Assembly: GCA_903847285.1 (NCBI GenBank)
Contig: CAINDH010000286.1
Coordinates: forward strand, 1 to 25,537
Direction: 5' to 3'
DNA from: an uncultured Verrucomicrobia subdivision 3 bacterium
GTDB lineage: Bacteria; Verrucomicrobiota; Verrucomicrobiae; Limisphaerales; UBA11358
DNA length: 25,537 nt
Below, piece after piece: positions 7,004 to 15,522 of the stretch. Below the pieces are notes generated by a model. It did no database searches. It was not told the origin of the DNA and worked only from the letters and a program-made list of their open reading frames with translations. A program made the translations under genes and the position numbers. Each line of letters starts with the position of its first letter. The first letter of the stretch is position 1.

Positions 7004-10000
7004 TCACTCTTTCGTCAGCCAAGTGACACGGCTGGACAAAACCAGCTTGCTTCCCCCGTGAACAACTTGATCTCCCCCCGTGACTTTTCCCGCGTGTAAA
7101 TCAATCGTGTTCACGCGAAACGAACCGGACTCGCCAGACAAATCCAGTTCTGTGCCGCCGAAAACCAGTAATTGTTTTCCCGCCTCACGCAAGATCCACT
7201 GGCCGTTCCGCGAGGCTTCTGTCCAGGGCAACATCTGCGGGATCGCGGCGAGCAAATGTTTGTCAGTCGTTTGCGGTAGACGCGGCATAGAGCCGCCGGC
7301 GCAAACCCATGCCCAGCCGGCAGAATCAAAATCGCAGATGACTGCTTTGCTGAAAAATTTTCCGCGATACTCGGCGGCCATGTCGGCGAGGTTTAAATCA
7401 TTCGGACGACCGCCGTGCCACTGACGCTCAAATTGGCGCGGCGAAAGATTCTTCCCGCCAGGCGGAGCAAACTCGCCTTTGTCCGTGCGCCACCAGTAAC
7501 GGAAATCAATGACGTCCACGATCGCGCTGCGTCTGGCATCGGTGAGGACAGCATCCTGCACATCCTTGGTGCAACTCAACGCGATAACCGGTTTGCTTGG
7601 GGCCTTTTGTTTCTCCCACCCCGCCACCGTGTCCAACCAGAACTGCATGAAGTGCAGCGGGCCAGTAAATTCCGCGCTGGTGAACTGAATGACATTCGCG
7701 TTGTTCGTGAAATTATCGAGACACTGACGGATGTAGCCTTCGTGCAATTGACGTCGCACTGGATTTGTCTCGTCATAAAATAATTCCGCCTGGAAAATTC
7801 TCTTGTCGCCCGCGAATGGCGGTGGTTCGGGGAAGCCGGTGTTATTGATGTTGTTCGCCGTGCGCCACGGGGAATCCACCCAATGCGCGCCAGCCTCGAT
7901 GATGTTGTGTTGAAAATAATTTTCGTGAAATAACACCAAGCCGCGCGTATCGCAAAGATCCGCGAAGTTTTTCAGCCGCGACCAATACCACGGATTGAAT
8001 TTCGTGAGATCGTATTTGCTCAATCCCAGCCACGCCAACCCTTCGCCGGTGCGAGCGAAGGGCATTTCATAAAACGGCGGCAGCACATCACCGTTGATGC
8101 GGCGGATGCGTTCGTGATCATCGCGGCGGCGGTCATACCAGAGGCCGTAGTTGTGATCGAGCGCGACTTGGCCATTCCCAACGAGTGAATTTGCGACTTC
8201 ATTCAAATCATCCGTGAAGCCAGCGCCGTGGCGGCCCGGCACGAAGCGCGTCACCGCCAGACCAAAATCATCCGCTTCTTCGGGGCGGATGCTCCCGCGC
8301 CACCACGTCACGTCTGCCGTGCCGCCGATGACAAGCTCCCCGCCAATGGTGAGCCAACCATTGGTGATGATGAGCGCGTGTTGAGAAACCCGTGTTGAGG
8401 GACGAGTATCAGCAATGCCTTCAGCGCGCTTGGAATTTTCCGGCGAGTCGGGAATCGAAATTCGCTTTCTGGCTTCGGCAATGTATTCACGCAGCAGCGG
8501 TGCTGGCTCGTGCGAAGCGGCGGCAAGCTCCTGCCCTTTCTCCAAAGTCGGGTTGCTGGATTCTTCATGCGGCCGCGGCATCAATTGCAGTCGCGTGGAA
8601 AACTCTTTGCCCAGTCGTGCGCCCAACTGCGCGGCGAACAGGCTGTCCGGCGAGATGAAATTATTCGAGCTGCGCCAGACGCCGTCTCCTTCAAAGCCGC
8701 CCCACGAACCGAACGACCAGTTCTGCGCGCCCGGCGGATTCCAGCAGCGGATGACCGACGCGCTGCAATTCCACAACACCGAGTTCGCCGCCGCCCAACC
8801 AATCGCGGCGTTATTCCCTGCGCGATAACCCAGTGAAATTGCATGGCCATCTATGCGCACGTTGTCGAAGAGCGTGCCGCTCGACCAGCTTTCAATCGCA
8901 CCACTATCGTCGAGCGCCTCGCTCGCCTCGCATTGCACAAACGCATTGGGCCCGGCGGCGCAGTGGCCCACGGAAAAATCATGCCGACCATGCTCGGCGT
9001 AGCAGCGCAGAAAAAGTGTCTGCTGTCCCATCGTGAAATACGTGTGGCGACGATAGCCACCGATTTCCGAAACTGGATCGAGCGACAAACAATCTTCCAC
9101 CGTCACGCGCTGCACCGTTTCGTAAAGCGCCACTGCCGAGCCGGCGAAATGCTTCAACGTCACCTGCCGCACCCAGCAATCGACGGCGTTCTCCATCGTG
9201 ATGGCGAACCACGAATGATTTTCGTCCTTGGCGTTGGCGGTGTCATAGGAGGATTCAAGCGCGAGATTTTCGATGCCAACATTACAGATGCGACCGGGCC
9301 ACGAATATTTTTCCAAGCGACCGCCGCCCAATTCCTTTTCGATTGCCGTCGTGATGGGTGCATCCACTGTGACGAGACCATCCACAACAGATTTCACCAC
9401 ACGATGCCACGCGATGTCGCGTGAACCGGGTTTCCAACCGCCACCCTCGCCGCCGCCAAATTCATTCGCGCCAAGCTGTTCAATCCACGCCGCCGGGCTG
9501 GGACGAATAACACGAATGTCGTCACCAACCTTCAAGCCGCCGGCAGCGGTCAGATGAAAATTCGTTGCGCCGACGGGAACATAATCGTCCGCAATCTGCC
9601 AACCGGTTTCGCTGTGCGTGTTAAAATCTTTTTTGCCAAAGACACGAACCAGCGTGCGGCGATCCAGCCCGACGCCAACGAGCGCCGTGCCGTCCGCGCC
9701 CATCCCCTGCCCGCGCAGCACCACGCCCGAATTTGTGATGACCAGCCCGCCAAGTATTTCGTGGCGACCGCGCAGCAACAGCACCGCGCCGCGCAGGCCG
9801 TTCGTGTTCGCCGGCAACGCCGCGACATGATTCAGCGCGCGCTGGATCAATTCCGTTTCATCGCCTGCCATCGGCGCGACGGCGATGCGCGCTGGCGCAG
9901 AGGGAATTTCCTGGTCGCCGCCCGAGTAGCCGCAGGTAGAAAAATCAGGGACACGGTTGCCGTGGGCATCGAGGTCATAGACCAGCCGCCCGTCCCTGCT

Positions 10001-10087
10001 ACCGGAAATGACGGGTGATAAACCTTTCGTCGCGGCTTCTGCCGCCAACATCATTCCCAGAACGCAGAGAAGGAAAAAAGATTTCAT
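7004..10087 (-). CDS. Large secreted beta-helix protein fused to a glycosidase-like domain (DUF6298-like)
   Basis: 1027 residues with a signal peptide at 1-18 (ending AEA). Residues about 60-500 look like a right-handed parallel beta-helix of the pectate-lyase superfamily: VLLLRGRHEILGG, GVVLRGQGMG, NVGIENLALES, CWVRQVTLKHF, VTVEDCLSLDP. From about 595 to 950 a second part begins WRGSIRPEE and includes YDRRRDDHERIR, FNPWYWSRL and CDFDSAGWAW. I recall this as the DUF6298 region of polysaccharide-utilisation proteins; it resembles a TIM-barrel glycosidase. The last 70 residues (SGSFRVNTIDLHAGKV) look like the small beta-domain that closes many such enzymes. The start ATG overlaps the stop of the upstream hydrolase gene (ATGA). 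Likely role: binding or cutting a pectic or related polysaccharide outside the cell. Catalytic residues could not be assigned. Confidence 0.75.
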   Translation of the reverse strand: MKSFFLLCVLGMMLAAEAATKGLSPVISGSRDGRLVYDLDAHGNRVPDFSTCGYSGGDQEIPSAPARIAVAPMAGDETELIQRALNHVAALPANTNGLRGAVLLLRGRHEILGGLVITNSGVVLRGQGMGADGTALVGVGLDRRTLVRVFGKKDFNTHSETGWQIADDYVPVGATNFHLTAAGGLKVGDDIRVIRPSPAAWIEQLGANEFGGGEGGGWKPGSRDIAWHRVVKSVVDGLVTVDAPITTAIEKELGGGRLEKYSWPGRICNVGIENLALESSYDTANAKDENHSWFAITMENAVDCWVRQVTLKHFAGSAVALYETVQRVTVEDCLSLDPVSEIGGYRRHTYFTMGQQTLFLRCYAEHGRHDFSVGHCAAGPNAFVQCEASEALDDSGAIESWSSGTLFDNVRIDGHAISLGYRAGNNAAIGWAAANSVLWNCSASVIRCWNPPGAQNWSFGSWGGFEGDGVWRSSNNFISPDSLFAAQLGARLGKEFSTRLQLMPRPHEESSNPTLEKGQELAAASHEPAPLLREYIAEARKRISIPDSPENSKRAEGIADTRPSTRVSQHALIITNGWLTIGGELVIGGTADVTWWRGSIRPEEADDFGLAVTRFVPGRHGAGFTDDLNEVANSLVGNGQVALDHNYGLWYDRRRDDHERIRRINGDVLPPFYEMPFARTGEGLAWLGLSKYDLTKFNPWYWSRLKNFADLCDTRGLVLFHENYFQHNIIEAGAHWVDSPWRTANNINNTGFPEPPPFAGDKRIFQAELFYDETNPVRRQLHEGYIRQCLDNFTNNANVIQFTSAEFTGPLHFMQFWLDTVAGWEKQKAPSKPVIALSCTKDVQDAVLTDARRSAIVDVIDFRYWWRTDKGEFAPPGGKNLSPRQFERQWHGGRPNDLNLADMAAEYRGKFFSKAVICDFDSAGWAWVCAGGSMPRLPQTTDKHLLAAIPQMLPWTEASRNGQWILREAGKQLLVFGGTELDLSGESGSFRVNTIDLHAGKVTGGDQVVHGGSKLVLSSRVTWLTKE

Positions 10088-11670
10088 GGGAGTTTCCCGG
10101 TCAGTTTCGACAATTTATTTCCGCGCGCAATCTCTTTGCCGTCGGCCAGCACGAACAAGCCCTTGCCTCGACCGTAGCGGGTTCCGTCCGCATCCCAAAA
10201 AACAGTTAGCGTGCGGCCGTGATAATTCACGCCATCGAGGCAAAAATAATTCCACGCGCCTTCAGGCAGCAGCGGCGAAATCTCTACCATATTGTCCGCG
10301 CGGGGACGCAGACCAACGACGCCTGTGATGACTAAGTCTGCGTAGGTGGAGTGATTGTAGTAACGGCTGCGTCCGCCTTTGCCATTGATCCAGTTGCCGG
10401 CGACTTCGTCGAGATATTCGCCGATGTAGGGTTTGCCGTGGGCGTGCTGACTATGCGTATAAGTGAGGAAGGCGTCGAAATAGTTTTGTGACGTGGCGAC
10501 CGATGGTTTGTAACCACGCAAGACATTCGCGAGCCCATAAAGTGTCTGGCTCGTGGCGAACGGCCAGACCGCGCCATCCCATTCACAAGTGCCGACACCG
10601 TGAGAACGGAATTGCGGATGCCGCCGCTCGGCGGTCGCGAGGCCGAATGGTGCGGCAAAACCCGTCTCGTCGTTCAACTGCCGCCACGCCTCGGCATATT
10701 CCTTCTTGTCGTCCGGTAAACCGAACATCCACGGAATGAAACCAAGCTGTTCGCGCACACCGGCAAAACTCCCATTCGGATGACATGCCTCAAAAAAATT
10801 CGCGTCGTCGTTCCAGAGATTTTCTTGCGTGAACTTTTTCAACTGGGCCGCTTTCACGTCAAATTCCTTAGCCGTAGTCTTGTCTTTAGCCAGGCGCGCG
10901 ATTTCTGCGATGGCACGGGCGTTGCCGAACATGTAGCTGTTGATCGTCGGGCGGAGATTCTTGTTCGTGCGCGAGCCGCTGATGGATTCCTCCATGCCGT
11001 CACGCACATCGAATTGCCAAAACAAGCCGTTAGTCGTGAGCTTTTCATTTTCCCACGCGCGATAATCGGCGATGAAATCCGGCAACAGGTTCGTGAGGAA
11101 AGCATTGTCGCCATTTACGAGAAAGCGGTCGTAGGCGGCGGATGCAAACCAACTGCTAAACTTGTGGAAGTGCGGCTGCGGTTTGCCAGCGTTGCCGCGC
11201 AGCCAGAAGGTCGTATAGTCATCGAGAAAATTCTGGTCGTGCAACCAGCGCCCTTCGGCCAGGTGAAATCCGGCGGCGCAACTGATGGTGTTGTATTTGC
11301 CAGCGTGATGGACTGGTGTGATAAATTCCGTTACGACCCAGCCGTTGGCCGTCTGCACGAGATGCTTGCGGAACGACCACCAGCGGAAATAATAAATCTC
11401 TTCGACTTCTTTGTCTGGGCAATCGAAGAACGGAATCTCCTTTTGCAGCCAGTTCCATGAGTCCGCGTTGGAAATGGTGCTGGTGAAATTTTCATCCTCC
11501 ATCGCGTTGAACTTCTCAACGTGATGGGCAAAATCGGCAGGCCTCAAAATAGCTAAGTCGGTGGCAAAAGAATTTTGAACCGTGAAATACGCCAAACACG
11601 TGAAAAACAAAATGGAATCCCAAAACGCTCTAGCTTTCACGTATTTCGTATTTTTCGCGCTTGGATTCAT
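10084..11670 (-). CDS. Secreted (alpha/alpha)6 glycoside hydrolase, MGH1/GH63-like
   Basis: 528 residues. The N-terminus has a 15-residue polar stretch, then a hydrophobic segment (about 17-32) ending near SFA, read as a signal peptide or anchor. The body fits the alpha-toroid hydrolases related to GH63 and mannosylglycerate hydrolase: FRWWSFRKHL at 95-104, FITPVHHAGKYN at 116-127, the DGMEES motif at 224-229 with Asp as candidate acid, RPTINSYM, and CEWDGAVWPF at 362-371 with E363 as candidate base. It should remove a terminal sugar from an oligosaccharide. The linkage is not readable. Gene order in the pectate-lyase operon suggests a pectic side chain. It starts 4 nt after the aldolase gene and its TGA overlaps the next ATG. 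Confidence 0.82.
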   Translation of the reverse strand: MNPSAKNTKYVKARAFWDSILFFTCLAYFTVQNSFATDLAILRPADFAHHVEKFNAMEDENFTSTISNADSWNWLQKEIPFFDCPDKEVEEIYYFRWWSFRKHLVQTANGWVVTEFITPVHHAGKYNTISCAAGFHLAEGRWLHDQNFLDDYTTFWLRGNAGKPQPHFHKFSSWFASAAYDRFLVNGDNAFLTNLLPDFIADYRAWENEKLTTNGLFWQFDVRDGMEESISGSRTNKNLRPTINSYMFGNARAIAEIARLAKDKTTAKEFDVKAAQLKKFTQENLWNDDANFFEACHPNGSFAGVREQLGFIPWMFGLPDDKKEYAEAWRQLNDETGFAAPFGLATAERRHPQFRSHGVGTCEWDGAVWPFATSQTLYGLANVLRGYKPSVATSQNYFDAFLTYTHSQHAHGKPYIGEYLDEVAGNWINGKGGRSRYYNHSTYADLVITGVVGLRPRADNMVEISPLLPEGAWNYFCLDGVNYHGRTLTVFWDADGTRYGRGKGLFVLADGKEIARGNKLSKLTGKLP

Positions 11671-11674
11671 CGAT

Positions 11675-12601
11675 TCACAAATTCAGCCTGGCGACCTCGG
11701 CTTCAATTACATTTAAGCGAGTCCTTACCAATTCGCGTTCAGCATCGCGGAAACGATGAAATGGTTCAGCCATAAAATCATCACAAATGCCTTGGCACGC
11801 CAGCACACACTTGATGCCCTTGATGATGGAAGAAGCGTGCTTACCAATGCGGTAGAACGAATCGCTCACGCGCTGAATTTGTTTTTGCAATTCTTCAGCG
11901 CGAGCAAAATTTCCAGCCTGATAGGCCTCAACAGTTTTGACGTAGAGTTTCGGGAATAGATTCGCTCCGCCGCTGACGCCACCATTGCCGCCGAGCTGAA
12001 GCGTAGCCAAAAGTTTTTCCTCCGGCCCGCACAGCAGTGGCCAGTCGGGTCGATATTGTTTGATGAGTTCGGCGGCGTTCTTGAAATAGTTAAAATCACC
12101 TGAGCTGTCCTTGAGCCCGATGATGCGTGGATTGTCCATGGCGCGGCGAATGGTGTCGGCTTCAATGGGCACCTTGGTGAGCGCCGGCATGTTGTAGATG
12201 TAGAGCGGCAGCGGCAGTTCGGGGACAAGATGATCCAGATATTCCTGCAATTCCGGCTGCGCTTCGGGCAGATAATACGGCGGCGCAAGCACCACGGCGT
12301 CTGCGCCAAAATCGGCGGCGGCGCGAGCGACGTTCACGGACTCGACGAACGCGGTGTCAGTGATGCCAACGAGAATTGGCACGCGTTTTTTAACCTGCAT
12401 ACAAACACGCCCGAGGAGGTCGCGACGCAAGCGATAACTCAAGCTGGGGCCTTCGCCAGTGGTGCCGAGAATGAATAAACCGCGGACGCCGCCAGCGAGA
12501 ATATGTTCGAGCAGGCGTTCGAGACCGACATGATCCAGTTCGTCACGACCTTTCAAGGGCGTGATCATGGGCGGGACAATTCCAGTGAGAGGAGATTTCA
12601 T
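11675..12601 (-). CDS. DapA/NanA-family class I aldolase (2-keto-3-deoxy acid type)
   Basis: 308 residues from the ATG at 12601. A TTG 15 bases upstream is possible, but the ATG gives a TGA-A-ATG junction with the transporter gene and matches the family's usual start. The TIM barrel keeps GTTGEG at 46-51, catalytic Y136 in YIYNMP, and Schiff-base K164 in GLKDSSGD. The family cleaves or condenses pyruvate with an aldehyde: dihydrodipicolinate synthase, N-acetylneuraminate lyase, KDG aldolase, 5-keto-4-deoxyglucarate dehydratase. The YN-x-PAL motif is nearer to the NanA side than to lysine synthesis. Cytoplasmic, no signal peptide. Beside a sugar-acid transporter and pectate lyases, cleavage of a 2-keto-3-deoxy sugar acid is the likeliest job; this is inference. 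Confidence 0.88.
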   Translation of the reverse strand: MKSPLTGIVPPMITPLKGRDELDHVGLERLLEHILAGGVRGLFILGTTGEGPSLSYRLRRDLLGRVCMQVKKRVPILVGITDTAFVESVNVARAAADFGADAVVLAPPYYLPEAQPELQEYLDHLVPELPLPLYIYNMPALTKVPIEADTIRRAMDNPRIIGLKDSSGDFNYFKNAAELIKQYRPDWPLLCGPEEKLLATLQLGGNGGVSGGANLFPKLYVKTVEAYQAGNFARAEELQKQIQRVSDSFYRIGKHASSIIKGIKCVLACQGICDDFMAEPFHRFRDAERELVRTRLNVIEAEVARLNL

Positions 12602-12602
12602 T

Positions 12603-13838
12603 TCAGACTTTTTCAAAATTATCGGACTTGGGTTTGATAAATAAAATTAAGGCAGCGCTGAACAAGGCTACCGCTGCGGACACCGCAAACGCGACGGAAA
12701 ATTTGATGCCACGATCGCGCATCCAGCCAAGCGCGACTGTTGCGCCCGCGCCCACGCTGATGCTCACCATGTTCATAAAACCGTAGCCAGTGGCGCGATG
12801 TTCGGGCCGCGCGATCTGGCAGAGGATGGGCATGTTATTGCAGTCGAATAGTCCCCAACCGAGGCCGAATAAAACCATCGCCACAACCGCCACCGGCAGC
12901 GTCCACGCGTAACCAAGCAGCAATAACGCCGGCACGAGCAGCAATACGCCGAGCGCGCTGGTGTAAATGCGACCGCGATTATTTCGACGCATCCACGCGT
13001 CCGCGACTATGCCGCCAAGCAGCACGCCGATGAAGGATGCGATCTGGATGTAGCCAGTCGCGGATAGACCAGCCGGGCCTTGTTTGAGATTGAAAGTGTC
13101 GGCGAGAAACGTGGGCAGCCAATTTTTTGTGACCCAACCAGCGATTGCGGGAAGTGTAAAATAGATGACTAGAATCCAGAACGCTGGTTGCGACCAGAGC
13201 GCCCGGCAAGTTTCGCCGATATGAACGGAGTTTTTTGTAGTCGTGGTGTTCTGTTTTCCGCTATCACGCAACGCCGACATCAGCACCACGGCGTAAATCA
13301 CACCCGCAGCACCAAACCAGGTGAAACAGTTCCGCCATGAACTTGTTTGCGCGATGTAACCGCCAACCCCACCGAGCGCGAGGCCGACGTAGATGCCGCT
13401 TTGATGGATGCCAATCGCCTTCGCGCGAGTGCCGCTGGTGTGAAAGTCTGCGATAAGCGCGAGTGCGGCGGGAATATAAAACGCCTCGCTGATGCCCATG
13501 AGCGCGCGACATGTCAACATTTGCGAGTAGGTTTGCGCGTGGCCAGTCGCCCACGTCACGGCTGACCAGACGAACAGGCTGCCGATAACCGTCCAGCGGC
13601 GATTGAATTTATCCGCGATAAATCCGCCGACGGGACTCAAGAACGCATACACCCACATGAACGTCGCCATGAGATAGCCAAAGTCCTGATCGTTCGCGAT
13701 GCTCGGAATGTCCGCGCGAATCGAGGCGCGGATGGACGAAACCATCTGACGATCAAGGTAATTCAGCATCGCCACCGGCCACAGCAACGCCACGACCGCC
13801 CAAGCGTAGGAAGAGATTTTTTTTGCGCCGTCGTTCAC
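12603..13838 (-). CDS. MFS transporter, anion:cation symporter-like (hexuronate/sugar acid type)
   Basis: 411 residues with about 12 membrane segments. Near the N-terminus MLNYLDRQM in the first helix and GGFIADKFNRR in the loop after helix 2 are typical MFS signatures, followed by RALMGISEAFYIPAA in helix 4. This pattern resembles the ACS group, which includes the hexuronate, glucarate and sialate carriers of proteobacteria. It should import an acidic sugar or short product by ion symport across the inner membrane. The start is a GTG that overlaps the stop of the upstream lyase gene (GTGA). It sits between the two lyases and the aldolase, which supports uptake of a lyase product. The exact substrate is unknown. 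Confidence 0.9.
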   Translation of the reverse strand: MNDGAKKISSYAWAVVALLWPVAMLNYLDRQMVSSIRASIRADIPSIANDQDFGYLMATFMWVYAFLSPVGGFIADKFNRRWTVIGSLFVWSAVTWATGHAQTYSQMLTCRALMGISEAFYIPAALALIADFHTSGTRAKAIGIHQSGIYVGLALGGVGGYIAQTSSWRNCFTWFGAAGVIYAVVLMSALRDSGKQNTTTTKNSVHIGETCRALWSQPAFWILVIYFTLPAIAGWVTKNWLPTFLADTFNLKQGPAGLSATGYIQIASFIGVLLGGIVADAWMRRNNRGRIYTSALGVLLLVPALLLLGYAWTLPVAVVAMVLFGLGWGLFDCNNMPILCQIARPEHRATGYGFMNMVSISVGAGATVALGWMRDRGIKFSVAFAVSAAVALFSAALILFIKPKSDNFEKV

Positions 13839-15517
13839 TTCATGGTGTTGACGTTGCTCTTCGGATTATTCCAGTCAATCTTCTTCGTCGGGTCGAGGCC
13901 GCAAAGAAATTTCTCGATGACTGTGTAGCCGTCGCCTTGCAAATCTTTTTGCGCGAGTGAATCGTCTTTCACATCAAGGTGGAATTTATTTTTCCACGAA
14001 AGCGGGATCCCGTCGGCACACAAATCTTTTATCGGCTCGCCTTTATAATCCGGCCAGCCGCCGACTTCGCTAGGATCGGTGACAAATCCTTTGGTGACAT
14101 ACTCAGCCAGTTCATCCGTCCACTTTTGAGCATAGCCGTAAAACTTCGCCTTCTCTTGCGAACCTTTGGCAATGGTCATGGGCGGAATGACACCGGTGCG
14201 GACTTCTTTGAGGATGCGTTCATCCACCGGATCGCGGCGTGGGAGCGTCGCGCCCACATTGGCGAGGACGTATACGTAGGCGTCCTTGGCGGACGAGATT
14301 TCCAACGGAGCGTGCTTGAACGGTTCGTTCACTCGAATTTTTGCGAGCGCGTTGGTCAACGGCTCGGACTTCACGTCCGGCTGCACACCGCCGTCCCAAT
14401 TGTCTTTTGTCACGCGGTCGTAACCTTCAACGACGTTGCCGTTGACGTAGGCTTTGCCAAAATGGTCAACGACCGTCTTGCTGCGTTCGGATTCGGGTTT
14501 TAGCAAACGGTAGGCGACTTCGTTCTGCGGCGTGCCGGGGCCGGGCTTGAAGTAATTATTGATGATGTTGTAGAGGCTCATGTGGTCGCCGCCGTCAACG
14601 GTGCGATGGCGATAGTTGAAAAGCACGTTGTTGACGAACGTGAAATCGCCATACATGCCAACGCTCGGATTGCGACCGGTGTTGCACGCCCAGAGGTTGT
14701 GATGAAACGTGCTGTTCAAGCCGCCGATCGTCGAGCCGAACGCGTGATGAAAAATGTTGAGCGACTCAGAGGAGATGCAGTTTTGAATCGCGATGTTGAC
14801 GGTTGGAAGTTTCAGCGCCGGACCACCATTCGTCGGCTGATACATGTGGCGATACATCGAAAGATTTTCATCAAGGCTCCACGAAGTCGAGACGTGGTCA
14901 ATGATGATGTTGCCGACGGGATTGCCGCCGAGCGAATCGTCGCGATCAGCCGCCTCGGTTTTGCCGCGGCGGAAACGCAAATAACGAATCACCACATCGT
15001 GCGTGTTTAGTTCAAAGGTATTTCCCGCGACGCAAACACCGTCACCCGGAGCGGTGTTGCCGACAATGGTGACGTAGGGCGCGCGGACGCTGATGGGCGC
15101 ATTCAAGCGAATGATGCCCGCGACATTGAAGACAATAATGCGCGGACCACCGGCCTCACACGCCTCACGCAGACTGCCGGGCCCACTATCATTTAAATTG
15201 GTGACGACAAAAACTTTTCCGCCGCGGCCGCCAAAGGAATACATTCCCCCGCCCTGCGCGCCGGGGAATGCGGGAATTTTTGCCTGTGGCAAATCTTCCG
15301 GCTTGGCTGCGCTAGGGATGTAGGGCTTGCCTTTCTTGGCCCACTCCTCAATCGTCGGCAGCGCGTGTGCAAAGGCTTCATCGGACAGTTTACCGGCGGC
15401 GGCGTGTTCAACACGGGCTTTCTCCATGATGTCGGACGGAACTTTCGGATACCCCTGAGCCAGAGCACAGGTTTCCCACACCAAATAGACCAAAGCGAGC
15501 AGCGAGATTTTTTTCAT
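13835..15517 (-). CDS. Secreted pectate-lyase-like protein with extended N-terminus (lyase 2)
   Basis: 560 residues, signal peptide 1-20 (CALAQ). After a spacer (20-80) that is lacking in its neighbour paralogue comes the pectate-lyase beta-helix: FPGAQGGG at 84-91, GGRGGKVFVVTNLNDSGPG at 96-114, then DHVSTSWSLDE at 207-217 and further on RHRTVDGGDH and NNYFKPGPG. This is the PL1-like layout, where Ca2+-bound uronate is cleaved by beta-elimination. The C-terminal 50 residues (ADGIPLSWKNKF, then LQGDGYTVIEKFLCGLDP) look like a worn type-3, calcium-binding repeat. It ends in a TGA that overlaps the transporter's GTG and begins 5 nt after the first lyase gene. Probably periplasmic or extracellular. 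Confidence 0.85.
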   Translation of the reverse strand: MKKISLLALVYLVWETCALAQGYPKVPSDIMEKARVEHAAAGKLSDEAFAHALPTIEEWAKKGKPYIPSAAKPEDLPQAKIPAFPGAQGGGMYSFGGRGGKVFVVTNLNDSGPGSLREACEAGGPRIIVFNVAGIIRLNAPISVRAPYVTIVGNTAPGDGVCVAGNTFELNTHDVVIRYLRFRRGKTEAADRDDSLGGNPVGNIIIDHVSTSWSLDENLSMYRHMYQPTNGGPALKLPTVNIAIQNCISSESLNIFHHAFGSTIGGLNSTFHHNLWACNTGRNPSVGMYGDFTFVNNVLFNYRHRTVDGGDHMSLYNIINNYFKPGPGTPQNEVAYRLLKPESERSKTVVDHFGKAYVNGNVVEGYDRVTKDNWDGGVQPDVKSEPLTNALAKIRVNEPFKHAPLEISSAKDAYVYVLANVGATLPRRDPVDERILKEVRTGVIPPMTIAKGSQEKAKFYGYAQKWTDELAEYVTKGFVTDPSEVGGWPDYKGEPIKDLCADGIPLSWKNKFHLDVKDDSLAQKDLQGDGYTVIEKFLCGLDPTKKIDWNNPKSNVNTMK

Positions 15518-15522
15518 GGGAA

